Assembly: GCA_012840135.1 (NCBI GenBank)
Contig: DUMA01000015.1
Coordinates: 1 to 64,000, forward strand
Origin: Thermoanaerobacterales bacterium
GTDB taxonomy: Bacteria; Bacillota; Thermosediminibacteria; Thermosediminibacterales; Tepidanaerobacteraceae
Direction: 5' to 3'
DNA length: 64,000 nt
Part shown: one piece after another, positions 43,458 to 53,222 of the stretch
Layout of the letters: the number at the start of each line of letters is the position of its first letter
Numbering within the stretch: position 1 is the stretch's first letter
The notes under the pieces: model-generated
Seen by the model: only the letters and a program-made list of their open reading frames with translations
The model's database searches: none
What the model was told of the DNA's origin: nothing
Made by a program: the position numbers and the translations under genes

Positions 43458-44816
43458 ATGTCGTTATTGAAGAGGCTTGAAAGCAAAAAGGCGACGGAGG
43501 ATGTAAACCGGGAGGAACGAAAAACTCAAAGTCATTTTGTCCGGGACCCTTATGCCTCGTTGAAGGCCGGCCTGCACAAAAAGTTGGTCGACGAGCTCAA
43601 GGACGTTAAAGAATCCGAAGAAGGGGACAACAGATTCATGGCAAAACGCATAGAGGAACTGGTGGAGCGTTATTTGACTTCCGACGGCGAAAACCGCATT
43701 CCACGGCCAGAAAGGCTCCGGATAGCCGGAGAAATGGTCGACGAAATAATGGGTTACGGACCGATAACCTCTCTCCTTAACGACCCCGAAGTCAGCGAAA
43801 TAATGGTCAACGGCCCCAACCAGGTTTATGTGGAAAGAAACGGTATACTGGAACTTACGGACGTCTTTTTTAGGGACAACGAGCATGTCATGAATATCAT
43901 CGACAGGATAGTGTCACCTCTCGGAAGGCGCATAGACGAAAGCATGCCCATGGTGGATGCCCGACTGCCGGATGGTTCCCGGGTAAATGCCATTATACCT
44001 CCTCTCTCTTTAAACGGTCCTGTCATTACTATTCGAAAATTTTCAAGGGACCCTTTTACTGTGGAAGACCTGATTAATTTCGGCACACTGACACCCCAAA
44101 TGGCGGCCTTTCTCGAAGCCTGCGTCAAGGCGAGACTCAATATCGTCGTATCCGGCGGCACCGGCAGCGGCAAAACCACCACGCTAAACGTGCTGTCTTC
44201 ATTCATCCCACCTTCGGAAAGGATAGTCACCATAGAAGATGCAGCGGAGCTGCAGCTGCGCCAGCCTCATGTGGTTGCACTGGAGAGCCGTCCGCCGAAC
44301 ATCGAGGGCAAAGGAGCCATATCAATTCGAGACCTGGTGCGGAATGCTCTTCGCATGAGGCCAGATCGGATAATAGTGGGAGAGGTACGCAGCGGCGAGG
44401 CACTGGATATGCTGCAGGCAATGAACACTGGCCATGACGGGTCTCTCACCACCGGCCATGCCAATTCGCCTCGAGACATGCTTTCCCGCCTGGAAACCAT
44501 GGTGCTGATGGCCGGGATGGATCTGCCGGTGCGCGCCATCCGGGAACAAATTTCTTCGGCCATCGATTTAATCATACAGCAAAGCCGCTTTAGAGATGGT
44601 TCGCGGCGTATTACACACATTACCGAAGTGCTGGGAATGGAAGGGGAGGTAATTGTATTACAGGATTTATACACCTTCCGTCAGACCGGGATAGATCGCG
44701 ACGGAAAGGTAAAGGGGTATTTTTCCTGTACCGGGATCCGGCCTAAGTTCATGGAAATTCTTGAAGCCTGTGGTATCAAACTGCCTCCGAATGTTTTTGA
44801 ACCTTCGATTTTATAG
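43458..44816 (+). CDS. tadA: Tad pilus ATPase TadA/CpaF
   Basis: 452-residue secretion ATPase of the PilT/VirB11 class. Walker [18 protein letters not shown], an Asp box TIEDAAEL, Walker [28 protein letters not shown] and a His box [13 protein letters not shown] are all present. Drives pilus assembly at the membrane. Confidence 0.95.
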   Translation: MSLLKRLESKKATEDVNREERKTQSHFVRDPYASLKAGLHKKLVDELKDVKESEEGDNRFMAKRIEELVERYLTSDGENRIPRPERLRIAGEMVDEIMGYGPITSLLNDPEVSEIMVNGPNQVYVERNGILELTDVFFRDNEHVMNIIDRIVSPLGRRIDESMPMVDARLPDGSRVNAIIPPLSLNGPVITIRKFSRDPFTVEDLINFGTLTPQMAAFLEACVKARLNIVVSGGTGSGKTTTLNVLSSFIPPSERIVTIEDAAELQLRQPHVVALESRPPNIEGKGAISIRDLVRNALRMRPDRIIVGEVRSGEALDMLQAMNTGHDGSLTTGHANSPRDMLSRLETMVLMAGMDLPVRAIREQISSAIDLIIQQSRFRDGSRRITHITEVLGMEGEVIVLQDLYTFRQTGIDRDGKVKGYFSCTGIRPKFMEILEACGIKLPPNVFEPSIL

Positions 44817-44835
44817 ATTTGGGAGGACAGAAGGC

Positions 44836-45792
44836 ATGGAAACCGTAAGCGTACTGGTTTTTCTGGCAAGTTTTTTGACGGTTCTGGGGATAAGCGAAGC
44901 CCTATCCTCGGACCAGAGGCAGGTGATGATGCGAATTAAAAAAATCGCTTCAAGGGACGCCCGGGGAGAAGAGGCTGCCGTCCGGCGTCATGTGGAATTA
45001 TGGCGAAAATTGTTGACCTGGGCGGGTGGCTTATCTTTGACGCGTCGCATAGGACTTCTTGTAGATAGAAAACTTGAAGAAGCCGATATATTGCTCCGGG
45101 GAGGGGAATTTGTGGTTATTGTAATCGCATGTGCCCTCACCTCGTCGTTTGTTTCGTTTACAATAACTCTAAATCCTGCAGGAAGTATTATTCTGGGGCT
45201 TACGGCCGCCTTGATACCGTTTGCGGTTCTCAACGCCGCCAGAAACAAACGACTTTCAAACTTTAACGCCCAGATCTGCGACGCCCTGACCATTATGGCC
45301 AACTCCCTTCGTTCCGGTTTCAGCTTTTTGCAGAGTATGGACATGGTGCGAAAAGAACTGCCGGATCCTATAAAAAAAGAGTTTACAAGGACATTAAAAG
45401 AAATAAACCTGGGGACCCCAACTGAAGAAGCCCTCGAAAACTTGGCAAAACGGGTGAACAGCGAAGACCTGGACCTGGTGATCACGGCGGTCCTTATCCA
45501 GAGACAGGTAGGGGGCAACCTTTCGGAAGTGCTGGACAATATTGCGGAAACCATCCGGGACCGCATACGCATTAAGCGGGAAATCCGGACCCTTACCGCC
45601 CAGGGTCGTATCTCGGGCCTTATCATAGGACTTTTGCCGCTGATCCTCGGGGGCTTTATGATGGTGGTAAAACCTTCATATATAATGCAACTTTTTTCCT
45701 CCAGAGCGGGATTGACTATGATGATGCTGGCCATTGTGGGAGAGTTCACCGGTATGCTGATTATAAAGAAGATCGTGGACATCAAGTTTTAA
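44836..45792 (+). CDS. tadB: Tad pilus inner-membrane platform protein TadB
   Basis: 318 residues from ATG 44836 (GGGAGGA upstream). A T2SF-type domain with QICDALTIMANSLRSGFSFLQSM and ALENLAKRVNSEDLDLVITAVLIQRQVGGNLSEVLDNIAETIRDR (landmarks LRSGFSF and GGNLSEVL). Four helices. Pairs with TadC. Confidence 0.93.
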   Translation: METVSVLVFLASFLTVLGISEALSSDQRQVMMRIKKIASRDARGEEAAVRRHVELWRKLLTWAGGLSLTRRIGLLVDRKLEEADILLRGGEFVVIVIACALTSSFVSFTITLNPAGSIILGLTAALIPFAVLNAARNKRLSNFNAQICDALTIMANSLRSGFSFLQSMDMVRKELPDPIKKEFTRTLKEINLGTPTEEALENLAKRVNSEDLDLVITAVLIQRQVGGNLSEVLDNIAETIRDRIRIKREIRTLTAQGRISGLIIGLLPLILGGFMMVVKPSYIMQLFSSRAGLTMMMLAIVGEFTGMLIIKKIVDIKF

Positions 45793-45808
45793 GGAGGGTA
45801 ATTACACC

Positions 45809-46732
45809 ATGGCATTAATTTTGGTTCTGATCGGAGTCTTTGGCAGTGCGTTCACAATTACGCTGCTTTTATACCGATGGGTCTTCGGAGAAAGCATAAG
45901 AATGAGCAAAAGAGTGACCGAAGTGGTAGGCTCCGCCCCGATTCCAATAAGACAGCAGGAATTATCATTTCCTTTATTCCAGAGATTCATAAAACCCATT
46001 CTGACCGGTATGACCGGAACTCTGGCACGATATATGCCCGCAGCCGGAACGGAGACGCTTGAAAAAAGGCTTTTGGAAGCGGGCAGGCCGTGGAATCTTT
46101 CTCCGCGGGAGCTGCTGGCGGTAAAGTATGTGCTGTCGGGAATGGGTGCCCTTATTTTAATAGAATTAGGGGAACTTTTGGGACAATCGGCGATACAGTC
46201 CGCGGTAATGGCCTTTGCAGGGTGCATTGCCGGGTGGATGTTGACGGATGTGGTAATTAACTACAAAATACGGCAGCGCAAAGGGCAGGTGGAAAAAAAT
46301 CTGCCCGATGTGCTGGATCTTATCACCGTGTGCGTGGAAGCGGGGCTGGGTTTTGACGCTGCACTGGCAAAGGTGGTGGAAAAGTCCGGAGGAGTCCTTG
46401 CTGACGAGCTGTATCAGGTTTTACAGGAAATAAGGATGGGGAAGCCCCGGAGAGAAGCTTTGCGTGAAATGGCCGAGAGAGTTGCCGTTGACGACCTGTC
46501 TAATTTTGTGGGTTCAATCATCATGGCCGAGCAGCTGGGGGTGAGCATAGGGAATGTGCTGCGCCTGCAGTCAAAGGAATCCCGACAGAAGCGCCGTCAG
46601 CATGTGGAAGAGACGGCTATGAAGGCCCCTGTAAAAATGCTCATACCCATGGTAATGTTTATTTTTCCCGCTGTGTTCATCGTCTTACTGGGACCGGCGA
46701 CAATACAGATTATGAGGGTCTTCGGTTTTTAG
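45809..46732 (+). CDS. tadC: Tad pilus inner-membrane platform protein TadC
   Basis: 307 residues. T2SF domain with NLPDVLDLITVCVEAGLGFDAALAKV and MAERVAVDDLSNFVGSIIMAEQLGVSIGNVL; C-terminal helix VMFIFPAVFIVLLGPATIQI. Second platform protein of the Tad pilus. Confidence 0.93.
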   Translation: MALILVLIGVFGSAFTITLLLYRWVFGESIRMSKRVTEVVGSAPIPIRQQELSFPLFQRFIKPILTGMTGTLARYMPAAGTETLEKRLLEAGRPWNLSPRELLAVKYVLSGMGALILIELGELLGQSAIQSAVMAFAGCIAGWMLTDVVINYKIRQRKGQVEKNLPDVLDLITVCVEAGLGFDAALAKVVEKSGGVLADELYQVLQEIRMGKPRREALREMAERVAVDDLSNFVGSIIMAEQLGVSIGNVLRLQSKESRQKRRQHVEETAMKAPVKMLIPMVMFIFPAVFIVLLGPATIQIMRVFGF

Positions 46733-46745
46733 GGGGAGAGAAATT

Positions 46746-47096
46746 TTGAAGGCGATTAATTCAACCAGGAAAACGGTCCTGGCAGAAAAGGTTGAGACCG
46801 CCACGAATTTCACAGGAAGGCTGGTGGGATTAATTTTCACAACAAATTTTAAAACCGGCATGGCTCTGCTTATCGTGCCGTGTTCATCTGTACATACATG
46901 GTTCTTGAGATACGCAATTGATGTGGTTTTTCTGGACCGCGGCAACCGGATCTTAAAGGTGGCACAATCCATACCGCCCTTTCGGATTGGCCCGGTGGTA
47001 AGAGGGGCCGCAAAAGTGCTGGAACTGCCCGCCGGAGTGTGCAGGGCCACAGGCACGGAAATTGGCGATGTGATTGAATTTATTTTGGAGGAATGA
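46746..47096 (+). CDS. DUF192 protein
   Basis: 116 residues from TTG 46746 (GGGGGAGAG upstream). The DUF192 core is visible: GRLVGLIFTTNFKTGMALLIVPCSSVHTWFLRYAIDVVFLDRGNRIL and VLELPAGVCRATGTEIGD. Function unknown; DUF192 genes are often found at the end of Tad operons in Firmicutes, in my recollection. No signal peptide. Confidence 0.88.
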   Translation: MKAINSTRKTVLAEKVETATNFTGRLVGLIFTTNFKTGMALLIVPCSSVHTWFLRYAIDVVFLDRGNRILKVAQSIPPFRIGPVVRGAAKVLELPAGVCRATGTEIGDVIEFILEE

Positions 47097-47101
47097 TAAA
47101 A

Positions 47102-48052
47102 ATGGCAAAAAGCGCATACAGGGGTGGAGGCTTTTCTCTCACCTTCCGGTTGAGTCTTGGTTTTACGCTGCTCATAACTTTTTTGATGGGGGCTGTAGGT
47201 TTTTCCATATATGTGAGAGAACGCAATGTGTTCATAAACGGAGTTGTAGAAAGAGGGTGGGCCACGGTGCGTCTTGTCAATACGGTGGCGTCTGAGGCTA
47301 TGATGTCGGAAAATTATGCCGTGCTTGGCGAGGTGATGAAAGATCTGCACGCCGACGGCTCAATCCTTGAAGCCGCAGTTTTAGACAAAAAAGGCGATAT
47401 AATGGCGTCCTGCGGCTTTGAGAGGGGAGTTTCGGCCGGAGCAAAGGATATGGCAACAGCGGCAGACGTAAGAAAGCTTACGCCGATAAAGGACGGCAAA
47501 GGGAAGGTGACCGCCGTTGCATTTACATCGCCCATCTCAGACAGCGGCGGCAAATCCGTCGGCCATATTTATATTCTGACGGATTTCAGTTTTGTTGAAA
47601 GTTACCTGCGGCAAACGGTCTACAATATTATTTTCAACTTTGTGCTGGCAACTCTGGCGGGGCTCCTACTGGCGCGCCTGATAATCATCAGGGCCGTGGG
47701 CCGTCCGATAAAAGGGCTTTTGCTGGCAACCGAGAGGGTAGCCATCGGCGATTTTTCGTACAAGCTGCCTGTAGCATCCGGGGATGAACTGGGACGGCTG
47801 GCCAGGGCCTTTAATGCCATGAGCGGGGAGCTGGGCGTGCTGTTTAATTCCATAAAAAGCATTGTAGGCGACATGTGCTCAACTTCAAAACTCGTTGCAA
47901 GGCATTCGGAACTTTTCGAAAAAGAGTCCGATAGAATGGATCCCGACAGACAAACGGAATTGATAAAGGAAATTAACTCGTGCGCCAGGCGCCTTGTCCG
48001 TGCCAGCGAAAAGCTCAACTCACTGGCTCTGCAGTTTAAGACGGAAAACTAA
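47102..48052 (+). CDS. HAMP-domain membrane sensor without output domain
   Basis: 316 residues from ATG 47102, ten bases after GGAGG; an ATG at 47093 is too close to that site. Helix 1 near residues 15-37, an extracytoplasmic sensor region (~38-175, with VLDKKGDIMASCG and SVGHIYILTDFS, single-Cache-like), helix 2 near 180-200, a HAMP linker (AVGRPIKGLLLATERVAIGDFSYKLP), then a ~60-residue coiled region. No kinase or cyclase domain follows. It could signal by contact with DegS or CheW-type partners; this is inference from the next genes. Confidence 0.82.
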   Translation: MAKSAYRGGGFSLTFRLSLGFTLLITFLMGAVGFSIYVRERNVFINGVVERGWATVRLVNTVASEAMMSENYAVLGEVMKDLHADGSILEAAVLDKKGDIMASCGFERGVSAGAKDMATAADVRKLTPIKDGKGKVTAVAFTSPISDSGGKSVGHIYILTDFSFVESYLRQTVYNIIFNFVLATLAGLLLARLIIIRAVGRPIKGLLLATERVAIGDFSYKLPVASGDELGRLARAFNAMSGELGVLFNSIKSIVGDMCSTSKLVARHSELFEKESDRMDPDRQTELIKEINSCARRLVRASEKLNSLALQFKTEN

Positions 48053-48181
48053 AAACTAAAAAATGTTCTATTCATATTCTCAAATTTGTATTAAAATTAA
48101 TTTGGAACCATGCACCAAGATATTATCTCTTTAATGTCAAGAAACAAATGAATTGATTTCATTGAAAAAGGATGAAAGGCT

Positions 48182-49381
48182 TTGGTCAACATTGAAAACC
48201 TCGAGAGGATAATACAAAAGACGCGAAGAATTGTGGAAAAGAGCAAAGAGGAACTCTACCGGCTGGGAGAGAGCGCAAGGCTGGAATATGAGAAGACAAA
48301 GCAGGAACTGGAGTCGGTAAAAAAGGAAATAGCGAGTATTATCAAAGAGGTTGACGACCTGGAAAAAAATTACAATCAGTCGAGGATTCGTTTAATGGAA
48401 GTCAGCCGGGATTTTAAGCATTACAGCGAAGAACAGATTAAAGAAGCTTACGAAGAAGCCAATAAAAAACAGATAGAGCTTTTGAGCAAGCGGGAGAAAG
48501 AAAAATTGCTTCGTCTGCAGAGGGACCACCTTGAAAGGAACCTGAAAAACCTGGAGGTTACCATAAAGCGTTCGGAAGAATTGATGGCAAACGTTGGAAT
48601 GGTGTTAAAGATATTGAGCAACGATCTTGAGTCCATCGGCAACAAGATAGGGGAAATGCAGCAAATGCAGGCTCTGGGACTTTCTGTTATCATGGCGCAG
48701 GAGGAAGAGCGCAAGCGGGTGGCCAGGGAGATTCACGACGGGCCCGCCCAGAGCCTGGCAAATATAGTAATGAGGGCGGAGTTCTGTATGAAGCTGATGG
48801 AAGTCAATCCATCGATGCTGAAGGATGAACTGTACGGTTTAATGGATCTTGTGCGCAGGAGCCTCCAGGACGTACGGAAAATAATTTTCGACCTTCGCCC
48901 CATGGCCCTTGACGATCTGGGCCTTGTACCCGCCCTCAAGCGCTATGTTGAACAATATATGAAGGATTATGGTATCTACGTCGAAACAATACTGATGGGC
49001 AGGGAATACGAACTTTCCCAGTCGCTTGTGGTGGCCCTTTTTCGGGTCATCCAGGAATCCATGACAAATATCAGGAAATACGCCAGGGCCACGGAAGTGT
49101 TGATAAAAATCGAATTCTTGAAAAACAGGATAAATGTGGTCGTTCGGGACAACGGCTGCGGTTTTGACGTAGAAAAAGTGCTGGCCGAAAAAAGCGGCAT
49201 GGCCTTTGGGCTTATCGGGATGAGGGAGCGAATTCAGTTGCTAAAAGGCAAGTTTGAAGTAAAATCTTCCCCGGGCCACGGGACGGAAGTGATTTTAAGC
49301 GTGCCGACTGCCCATGAGGAAAATGGTCTGGCCGGAGTTCGGAGAGGTGAGTGCGTTGCAGGAAAACAAAAAACAAATTAA
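48182..49381 (+). CDS. degS: DegS-type cytoplasmic sensor histidine kinase
   Basis: 399 residues, no membrane helix. Residues 1-175 form a long coiled coil, the DegS sensor region. The HisKA_3 dimerisation motif EEERKRVAREIHDGPAQSLANIV has the phosphorylated His near residue 188. The HATPase_c domain shows QESMTNIRKYARATEV, DNGCGFD and GLIGMRERIQLLKGKFEV. Phosphorylates the adjacent DegU-like regulator. TTG start with GATGAAAGG upstream. Confidence 0.92.
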   Translation: MVNIENLERIIQKTRRIVEKSKEELYRLGESARLEYEKTKQELESVKKEIASIIKEVDDLEKNYNQSRIRLMEVSRDFKHYSEEQIKEAYEEANKKQIELLSKREKEKLLRLQRDHLERNLKNLEVTIKRSEELMANVGMVLKILSNDLESIGNKIGEMQQMQALGLSVIMAQEEERKRVAREIHDGPAQSLANIVMRAEFCMKLMEVNPSMLKDELYGLMDLVRRSLQDVRKIIFDLRPMALDDLGLVPALKRYVEQYMKDYGIYVETILMGREYELSQSLVVALFRVIQESMTNIRKYARATEVLIKIEFLKNRINVVVRDNGCGFDVEKVLAEKSGMAFGLIGMRERIQLLKGKFEVKSSPGHGTEVILSVPTAHEENGLAGVRRGECVAGKQKTN

Positions 49382-50024
49382 AGTAATTATTGCCGATGAC
49401 CATGCCCTTCTTCGGGAGGGCATAATAAAAATCCTTTCGCTGGAACCGGATATTGCCGTGGTGGGGGAAGCCGAAGACGGCGATCAGGTGATAGAGCTTG
49501 CAAGAAATACCGAGGTCGACATCATACTGATGGATATAAACATGCCCAATGTTAACGGCATAAAAGCCACGCAAATAATAAAAGCGGAAAAGCCGGAGAT
49601 AAATATAATAGCCCTCACGATACACGACCAGGAAGAGTATTTGTTTGAGCTTATAAGGAGCGGCATTTCCGGCTACGTCTTAAAGGATGTCAGGCCCCAG
49701 GAACTTGTGAAGACCATCCGGTGCGTGGCGGAAGGACAGGCCTTTATTCCTCCTTCACTCACCCCAAAGGTTTTTAAAGAACTCAACCGGCTTTCGAAAA
49801 AAAAGGAAGAAGAATCTCGGCATCATTTTGACTTGACAGAGCGAGAAATGGAGGTGCTGCAGCAGATCTCCATGGGGCTTTCCAACAGGGAGATAGCCGA
49901 AAATCTCTATATAACCGAAAAGACGGTAAAGAACCACCTGACCAACATATTCCAGAAACTTGGGGTCAACGACCGCACCCAGGCCGTGCTGTTTGCAATC
50001 AAGCACAATCTGGTGGAAACTTGA
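49356..50024 (+). CDS. degU: DegU-like NarL-family response regulator
   Basis: 222 residues from TTG 49356 (GGAGAGGTGA five bases upstream), overlapping degS; GTG 49347 is the alternative. Receiver domain with Asp60 in IILMDINMPN and Lys in GYVLKDV. The C-terminal LuxR-type HTH reads LTEREMEVLQQISMGLSNREIAENLYITEKTVKNHLTNIFQKLGVNDRTQA (landmarks SNREIAE and KTVKNHL). Probably controls motility, pilus or exoenzyme genes. Confidence 0.93.
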   Translation: MQENKKQIKVIIADDHALLREGIIKILSLEPDIAVVGEAEDGDQVIELARNTEVDIILMDINMPNVNGIKATQIIKAEKPEINIIALTIHDQEEYLFELIRSGISGYVLKDVRPQELVKTIRCVAEGQAFIPPSLTPKVFKELNRLSKKKEEESRHHFDLTEREMEVLQQISMGLSNREIAENLYITEKTVKNHLTNIFQKLGVNDRTQAVLFAIKHNLVET

Positions 50025-50115
50025 CATAATAGAAAAAAATATTTCAAATTAAGAAAACATATGATAATATTTAGATGACAGCAATTTAAAAACAATTGGG
50101 AGGGAAGCGGTTGTT

Positions 50116-51123
50116 ATGAACATTTCCCGTTCCATCATAGCAGTGGATTCCCACACTATGGGGGAACCCACCAGGGTGGTCATTGGAGGCATTCCGCACA
50201 TACCAGGTAAAAACATGCCCGAGAAAAAGCACTACCTTGAAGAACATATGGACCACCTGCGCAGGGCTCTCATGCTGGAGCCCAGAGGGCATGACGACAT
50301 GTTCGGCTCCATTATAACCTCTCCCACGATGCCTGAAGCCGATCTCGGCATAATATTCATGGACACCGGAGGCTATCTGAACATGTGCGGCCACGGCACC
50401 ATAGGCGCCGCTACGGTGGCTGTGGAGATGGGGCTTGTGGAAGTAAAAGAGCCGGAAACTCATGTGGTGCTGGAAGCTCCGGCAGGGCTGGTAAAAGCCC
50501 GGGTTAAAGTGGAAAATGGAAAGGCTAAAGGCGTCACCTTTCAAAATGTACCTTCTTTTTTGTTTAAAGAAGGGATTGAACTGGAGATACATCCTTACGG
50601 AAAAATTAGAGCCGATATCGCTTTCGGGGGCAGCTTTTTTGCCATTGTAAAGGCCAGGGATCTGGGGATAAAGGTCGCTAAAGAAAATATTCATGAGTTG
50701 ATAGATATAGGCTTGAAAGTCCGGGACGAAGCCAATAAAAAAGTTGAGGTTTACCATCCGGAAAAACCCCACATAAAGACCATAGATTTGGCCGAGATTT
50801 CCGATGCGCCTTCCCATCCCGAAGCCCATGCCAAAAATGTGGTAGTCTTCGGTAAAAAATCCGTAGACCGTTCACCCTGCGGCACCGGCACATGCGCCAA
50901 GATGGCGGATCTTTATTTCAAGGGTGAGCTGGGCCTGCATCAGGATTTTGTCCACGAGAGCATCCTGGGCACTCTCTTTACCGGCCGCCTGGTGGGGAAA
51001 ACCAGAGTGGGCGATTTTGATGCGGTAATTCCAGAAATTACCGGAAGGGCCTTTATCACCGGCGTGAACCACTATATGATAGATGAGGAAGACCCGCTGA
51101 AATATGGATTTTCTTTGAGATAA
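50116..51123 (+). CDS. Proline racemase family protein
   Basis: 335 residues. The two catalytic cysteines are Cys91 in NMCGHGTIGA and Cys255 in RSPCGTGTCAKMADL, so a two-cysteine racemase/epimerase rather than a Thr-substituted dehydratase. GEPTRVVIGGIP opens the fold. Interconverts L- and D-proline or hydroxyproline isomers. ATG behind TGGGAGGGAAGCGG. Near an ornithine cyclodeaminase-family gene and a PrdX-like gene. Confidence 0.92.
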   Translation: MNISRSIIAVDSHTMGEPTRVVIGGIPHIPGKNMPEKKHYLEEHMDHLRRALMLEPRGHDDMFGSIITSPTMPEADLGIIFMDTGGYLNMCGHGTIGAATVAVEMGLVEVKEPETHVVLEAPAGLVKARVKVENGKAKGVTFQNVPSFLFKEGIELEIHPYGKIRADIAFGGSFFAIVKARDLGIKVAKENIHELIDIGLKVRDEANKKVEVYHPEKPHIKTIDLAEISDAPSHPEAHAKNVVVFGKKSVDRSPCGTGTCAKMADLYFKGELGLHQDFVHESILGTLFTGRLVGKTRVGDFDAVIPEITGRAFITGVNHYMIDEEDPLKYGFSLR

Positions 51124-51131
51124 GGGAAAGT

Positions 51132-51524
51132 TCAGTGTTTATAAATCTGATTTTCTTTCAGCATTGGAAAATGTTTTACATTAGCAGTGACAAGTATGCA
51201 TTTATTCAGGTATGCCGTAGCGCCGATTAGAGCATCAAAACCGCTAATGGTAATGCCTTTTTTCCTGTAGTATATAGTCCATTTACCGGCTTGTTCTGCA
51301 ATGGGCGGAGTTAAATTGTAACATGAAAAACCTTCAAAGAAAGCCTTGACGCCTTTCTCTTCCCCTTCCCGCATACCGCTATATACTTCATAAACTGATA
51401 GTATCGAATAATATATATTGTTACCTTCGTCAAGCCAGCGTTCAATGAGTTTTGTTATGCTCTTATTTCCCCGCAGTACTTCAATAATAGCGGTGGTGTC
51501 AAGAAGATAGTTTTTATACAGCAT
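51132..51524 (-). CDS. VapC-like PIN-domain toxin
   Basis: 130 residues. PIN acidic residues are visible: Asp in YLLDTTAIIEVLRG, Glu in LSVYEVYSG, Asp in SGFDALIGATAYL, with a fourth in the C-terminal VTANVKHFP strand region. Likely a metal-dependent ribonuclease. It follows its antitoxin by six bases. Confidence 0.9.
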   Translation of the reverse strand: MLYKNYLLDTTAIIEVLRGNKSITKLIERWLDEGNNIYYSILSVYEVYSGMREGEEKGVKAFFEGFSCYNLTPPIAEQAGKWTIYYRKKGITISGFDALIGATAYLNKCILVTANVKHFPMLKENQIYKH

Positions 51525-51530
51525 AATTAA

Positions 51531-51821
51531 TTATTCTCCTTTGGTATTCCGCAAATAATCATAAGCGGTTCTGTTTTCCGCCACCCATTTGGCAATCGCA
51601 TCGGAGTCCTTTAGGTCGGGGTGGTTTTCATCGCTCCATGTTCCGAAAGATTTTTCCAGTGCCATCTTTGCGTTTATACGCTTTAGCTCGTTTTCAGTAG
51701 CCGAAATGATAAAATCGCTCCTGCAACCATTTTCCACCAGAGCATCTATCTTTTTAAGCAGGGCCAGGGGGAATCTTATCGAGATCAATTTAGTCTTTTT
51801 ATCATCCCGATTTACATACAT
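51531..51821 (-). CDS. VapB-like antitoxin (ribbon-helix-helix type)
   Basis: 96 residues. TKLISIRFPLALLKKIDALVENGCRSDFIISATENEL fits a ribbon-helix-helix DNA-binding N-terminus; the rest (WSDENHPDLKDSDAIAKWVAEN) is an acidic toxin-binding tail. First gene of the minus-strand pair, GGAGGTG upstream. Confidence 0.85.
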   Translation of the reverse strand: MYVNRDDKKTKLISIRFPLALLKKIDALVENGCRSDFIISATENELKRINAKMALEKSFGTWSDENHPDLKDSDAIAKWVAENRTAYDYLRNTKGE

Positions 51822-51841
51822 ATTTCATCAACACCTCCAGT

Positions 51842-51880
51842 TATATATATATTGTAATACATTATTGTATATATATCAAC
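51842..51880. promoter_or_regulatory. AT-rich near-palindromic operator/promoter of the VapBC-like pair
   Basis: An alternating TATATATAT tract on each side of TTGTAATACATTATTGTA lies immediately upstream of the antitoxin gene. Toxin-antitoxin operons are usually autoregulated at such sites. The dyad is imperfect. Confidence 0.45.
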
Positions 51881-52057
51881 TTTTTTTACGCAATCGGAGG
51901 GTTGAACTTAAAAGGAATATACGTTAAAATGTAAAAAGATTATAAAATAGAGACTATCTGAGAAGCCATTCTATTGTTAATTTTTGACACAATTATCCTG
52001 GAAATTACAGGAAATTACATCCAGAGCAATTATTATTTAACCAAAAGGAGTGTTAAA

Positions 52058-53074
52058 TTGGTGCCGGATATTTTATTTTTGAAGCAGGAAGATGTATTGA
52101 ATGCAGGCCTTATGGATATGGATGGGGTACTGGAAATGGTAGAAAAGGCTTATTGTATGTACGCCGAAGGCGAAATCAAGAATCCGCCCAAGACAATGAT
52201 AAGCCTTGATTCCGATGAAGAAGTCTGGAAGAGCAGGTTTATGTCCATGCCTGTATACATAGGCGGCGATATCAACAGAGCCGGTATCAAATGGGCGGCG
52301 GAGTCCACGTTGAATCAAAAAACGGGACTTTTGCCGATGGGGATAGATATGGTTGTTCTGAGCGATCCGGATACTGTGCTGCCGGTGGCAATAATGGACG
52401 GAACGCTGATTACCGCCATGAGGACGGGAGCCTCTACAGCCGTTGCTGCAAAATATCTTGCAAAACCCGATGCAAAAACCGCAGGATGCATAGGTGCCGG
52501 AATAATCGGCAGGACCACCATCTGGGCTTTGAGCAGGGTTTTAACTCAACTGGAAAAGGTTAAATTATTTGACCTGAATGCGGAAAAAACGCATGAACTT
52601 GCGGAAGAATTTAAGGGAAAAGTAAACGTAGAAATTATGGGTAGCGTCGAGGAAGCCGTAAAAGATACCGACATAGTTGTAACCATGACCACAAGCCAGA
52701 AGCCTTTTGTAAAAAAAGAATGGGTGAACAGAGCAAGGTTATTTTTACAGGTGGGTTCCTTTGAAGCCCATGAAGAAATTCCGGCGGGTGCCGACAGGAT
52801 AGTAGTGGACGATTGGGAACCCATAAAACATGATCCCTTTTCCGTATTTCAGCCTCTAATAAAAAGCGGCAAACTGCGCGACGAAGATGTGACCCCGCTA
52901 TACAATATAATAAGTAAGAAATCCCCCGGTAGAGAAGGCGACGAATTTATTTTCTTTAAATCCCGGGGAATGGGCTGCCTTGACATAATGGTGGCGGATT
53001 ATATTTACAAAAGGGCTAAAGACCTTGGAATCGGCAACGTGCTTCATTTGTGGGACAACCCAAAATGGGTTTAA
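52058..53074 (+). CDS. Ornithine cyclodeaminase/mu-crystallin family protein
   Basis: 338 residues from TTG 52058 (AAAAGGAG seven bases upstream). The family pattern is clear: SRFMSMPVYIGGDINRAGIKW, ATMRTGASTAVAAKYLA-type substrate loop (MRTGASTAVAAKYL), Rossmann TAGCIGAGIIGRTTIWALSRV, VVTMTTSQKPF. Members convert ornithine to proline, or reduce imino acids. The neighbours (proline racemase, PrdX-like) suggest proline/ornithine metabolism. Confidence 0.88.
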   Translation: MVPDILFLKQEDVLNAGLMDMDGVLEMVEKAYCMYAEGEIKNPPKTMISLDSDEEVWKSRFMSMPVYIGGDINRAGIKWAAESTLNQKTGLLPMGIDMVVLSDPDTVLPVAIMDGTLITAMRTGASTAVAAKYLAKPDAKTAGCIGAGIIGRTTIWALSRVLTQLEKVKLFDLNAEKTHELAEEFKGKVNVEIMGSVEEAVKDTDIVVTMTTSQKPFVKKEWVNRARLFLQVGSFEAHEEIPAGADRIVVDDWEPIKHDPFSVFQPLIKSGKLRDEDVTPLYNIISKKSPGREGDEFIFFKSRGMGCLDIMVADYIYKRAKDLGIGNVLHLWDNPKWV

Positions 53075-53222
53075 CGATTGCCGGCATTTTTCAAATTAAA
53101 GCGGCATTTGTTGCGACTTGCCGCAGAGCATTGATAAGGTGCAGCTTGAACTTTGCCGGAGATGGCAGCATCTGCCGCAGGAAAATAAGACCGCAAAGTA
53201 TGAAAGAATAATGGAGGTAAAT

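Noticed and set aside
44988-45785. 265-codon minus-strand frame opposite tadB
   Set aside because: Ser/Arg/Ile-rich shadow with no start site; tadB on the plus strand has full family motifs.
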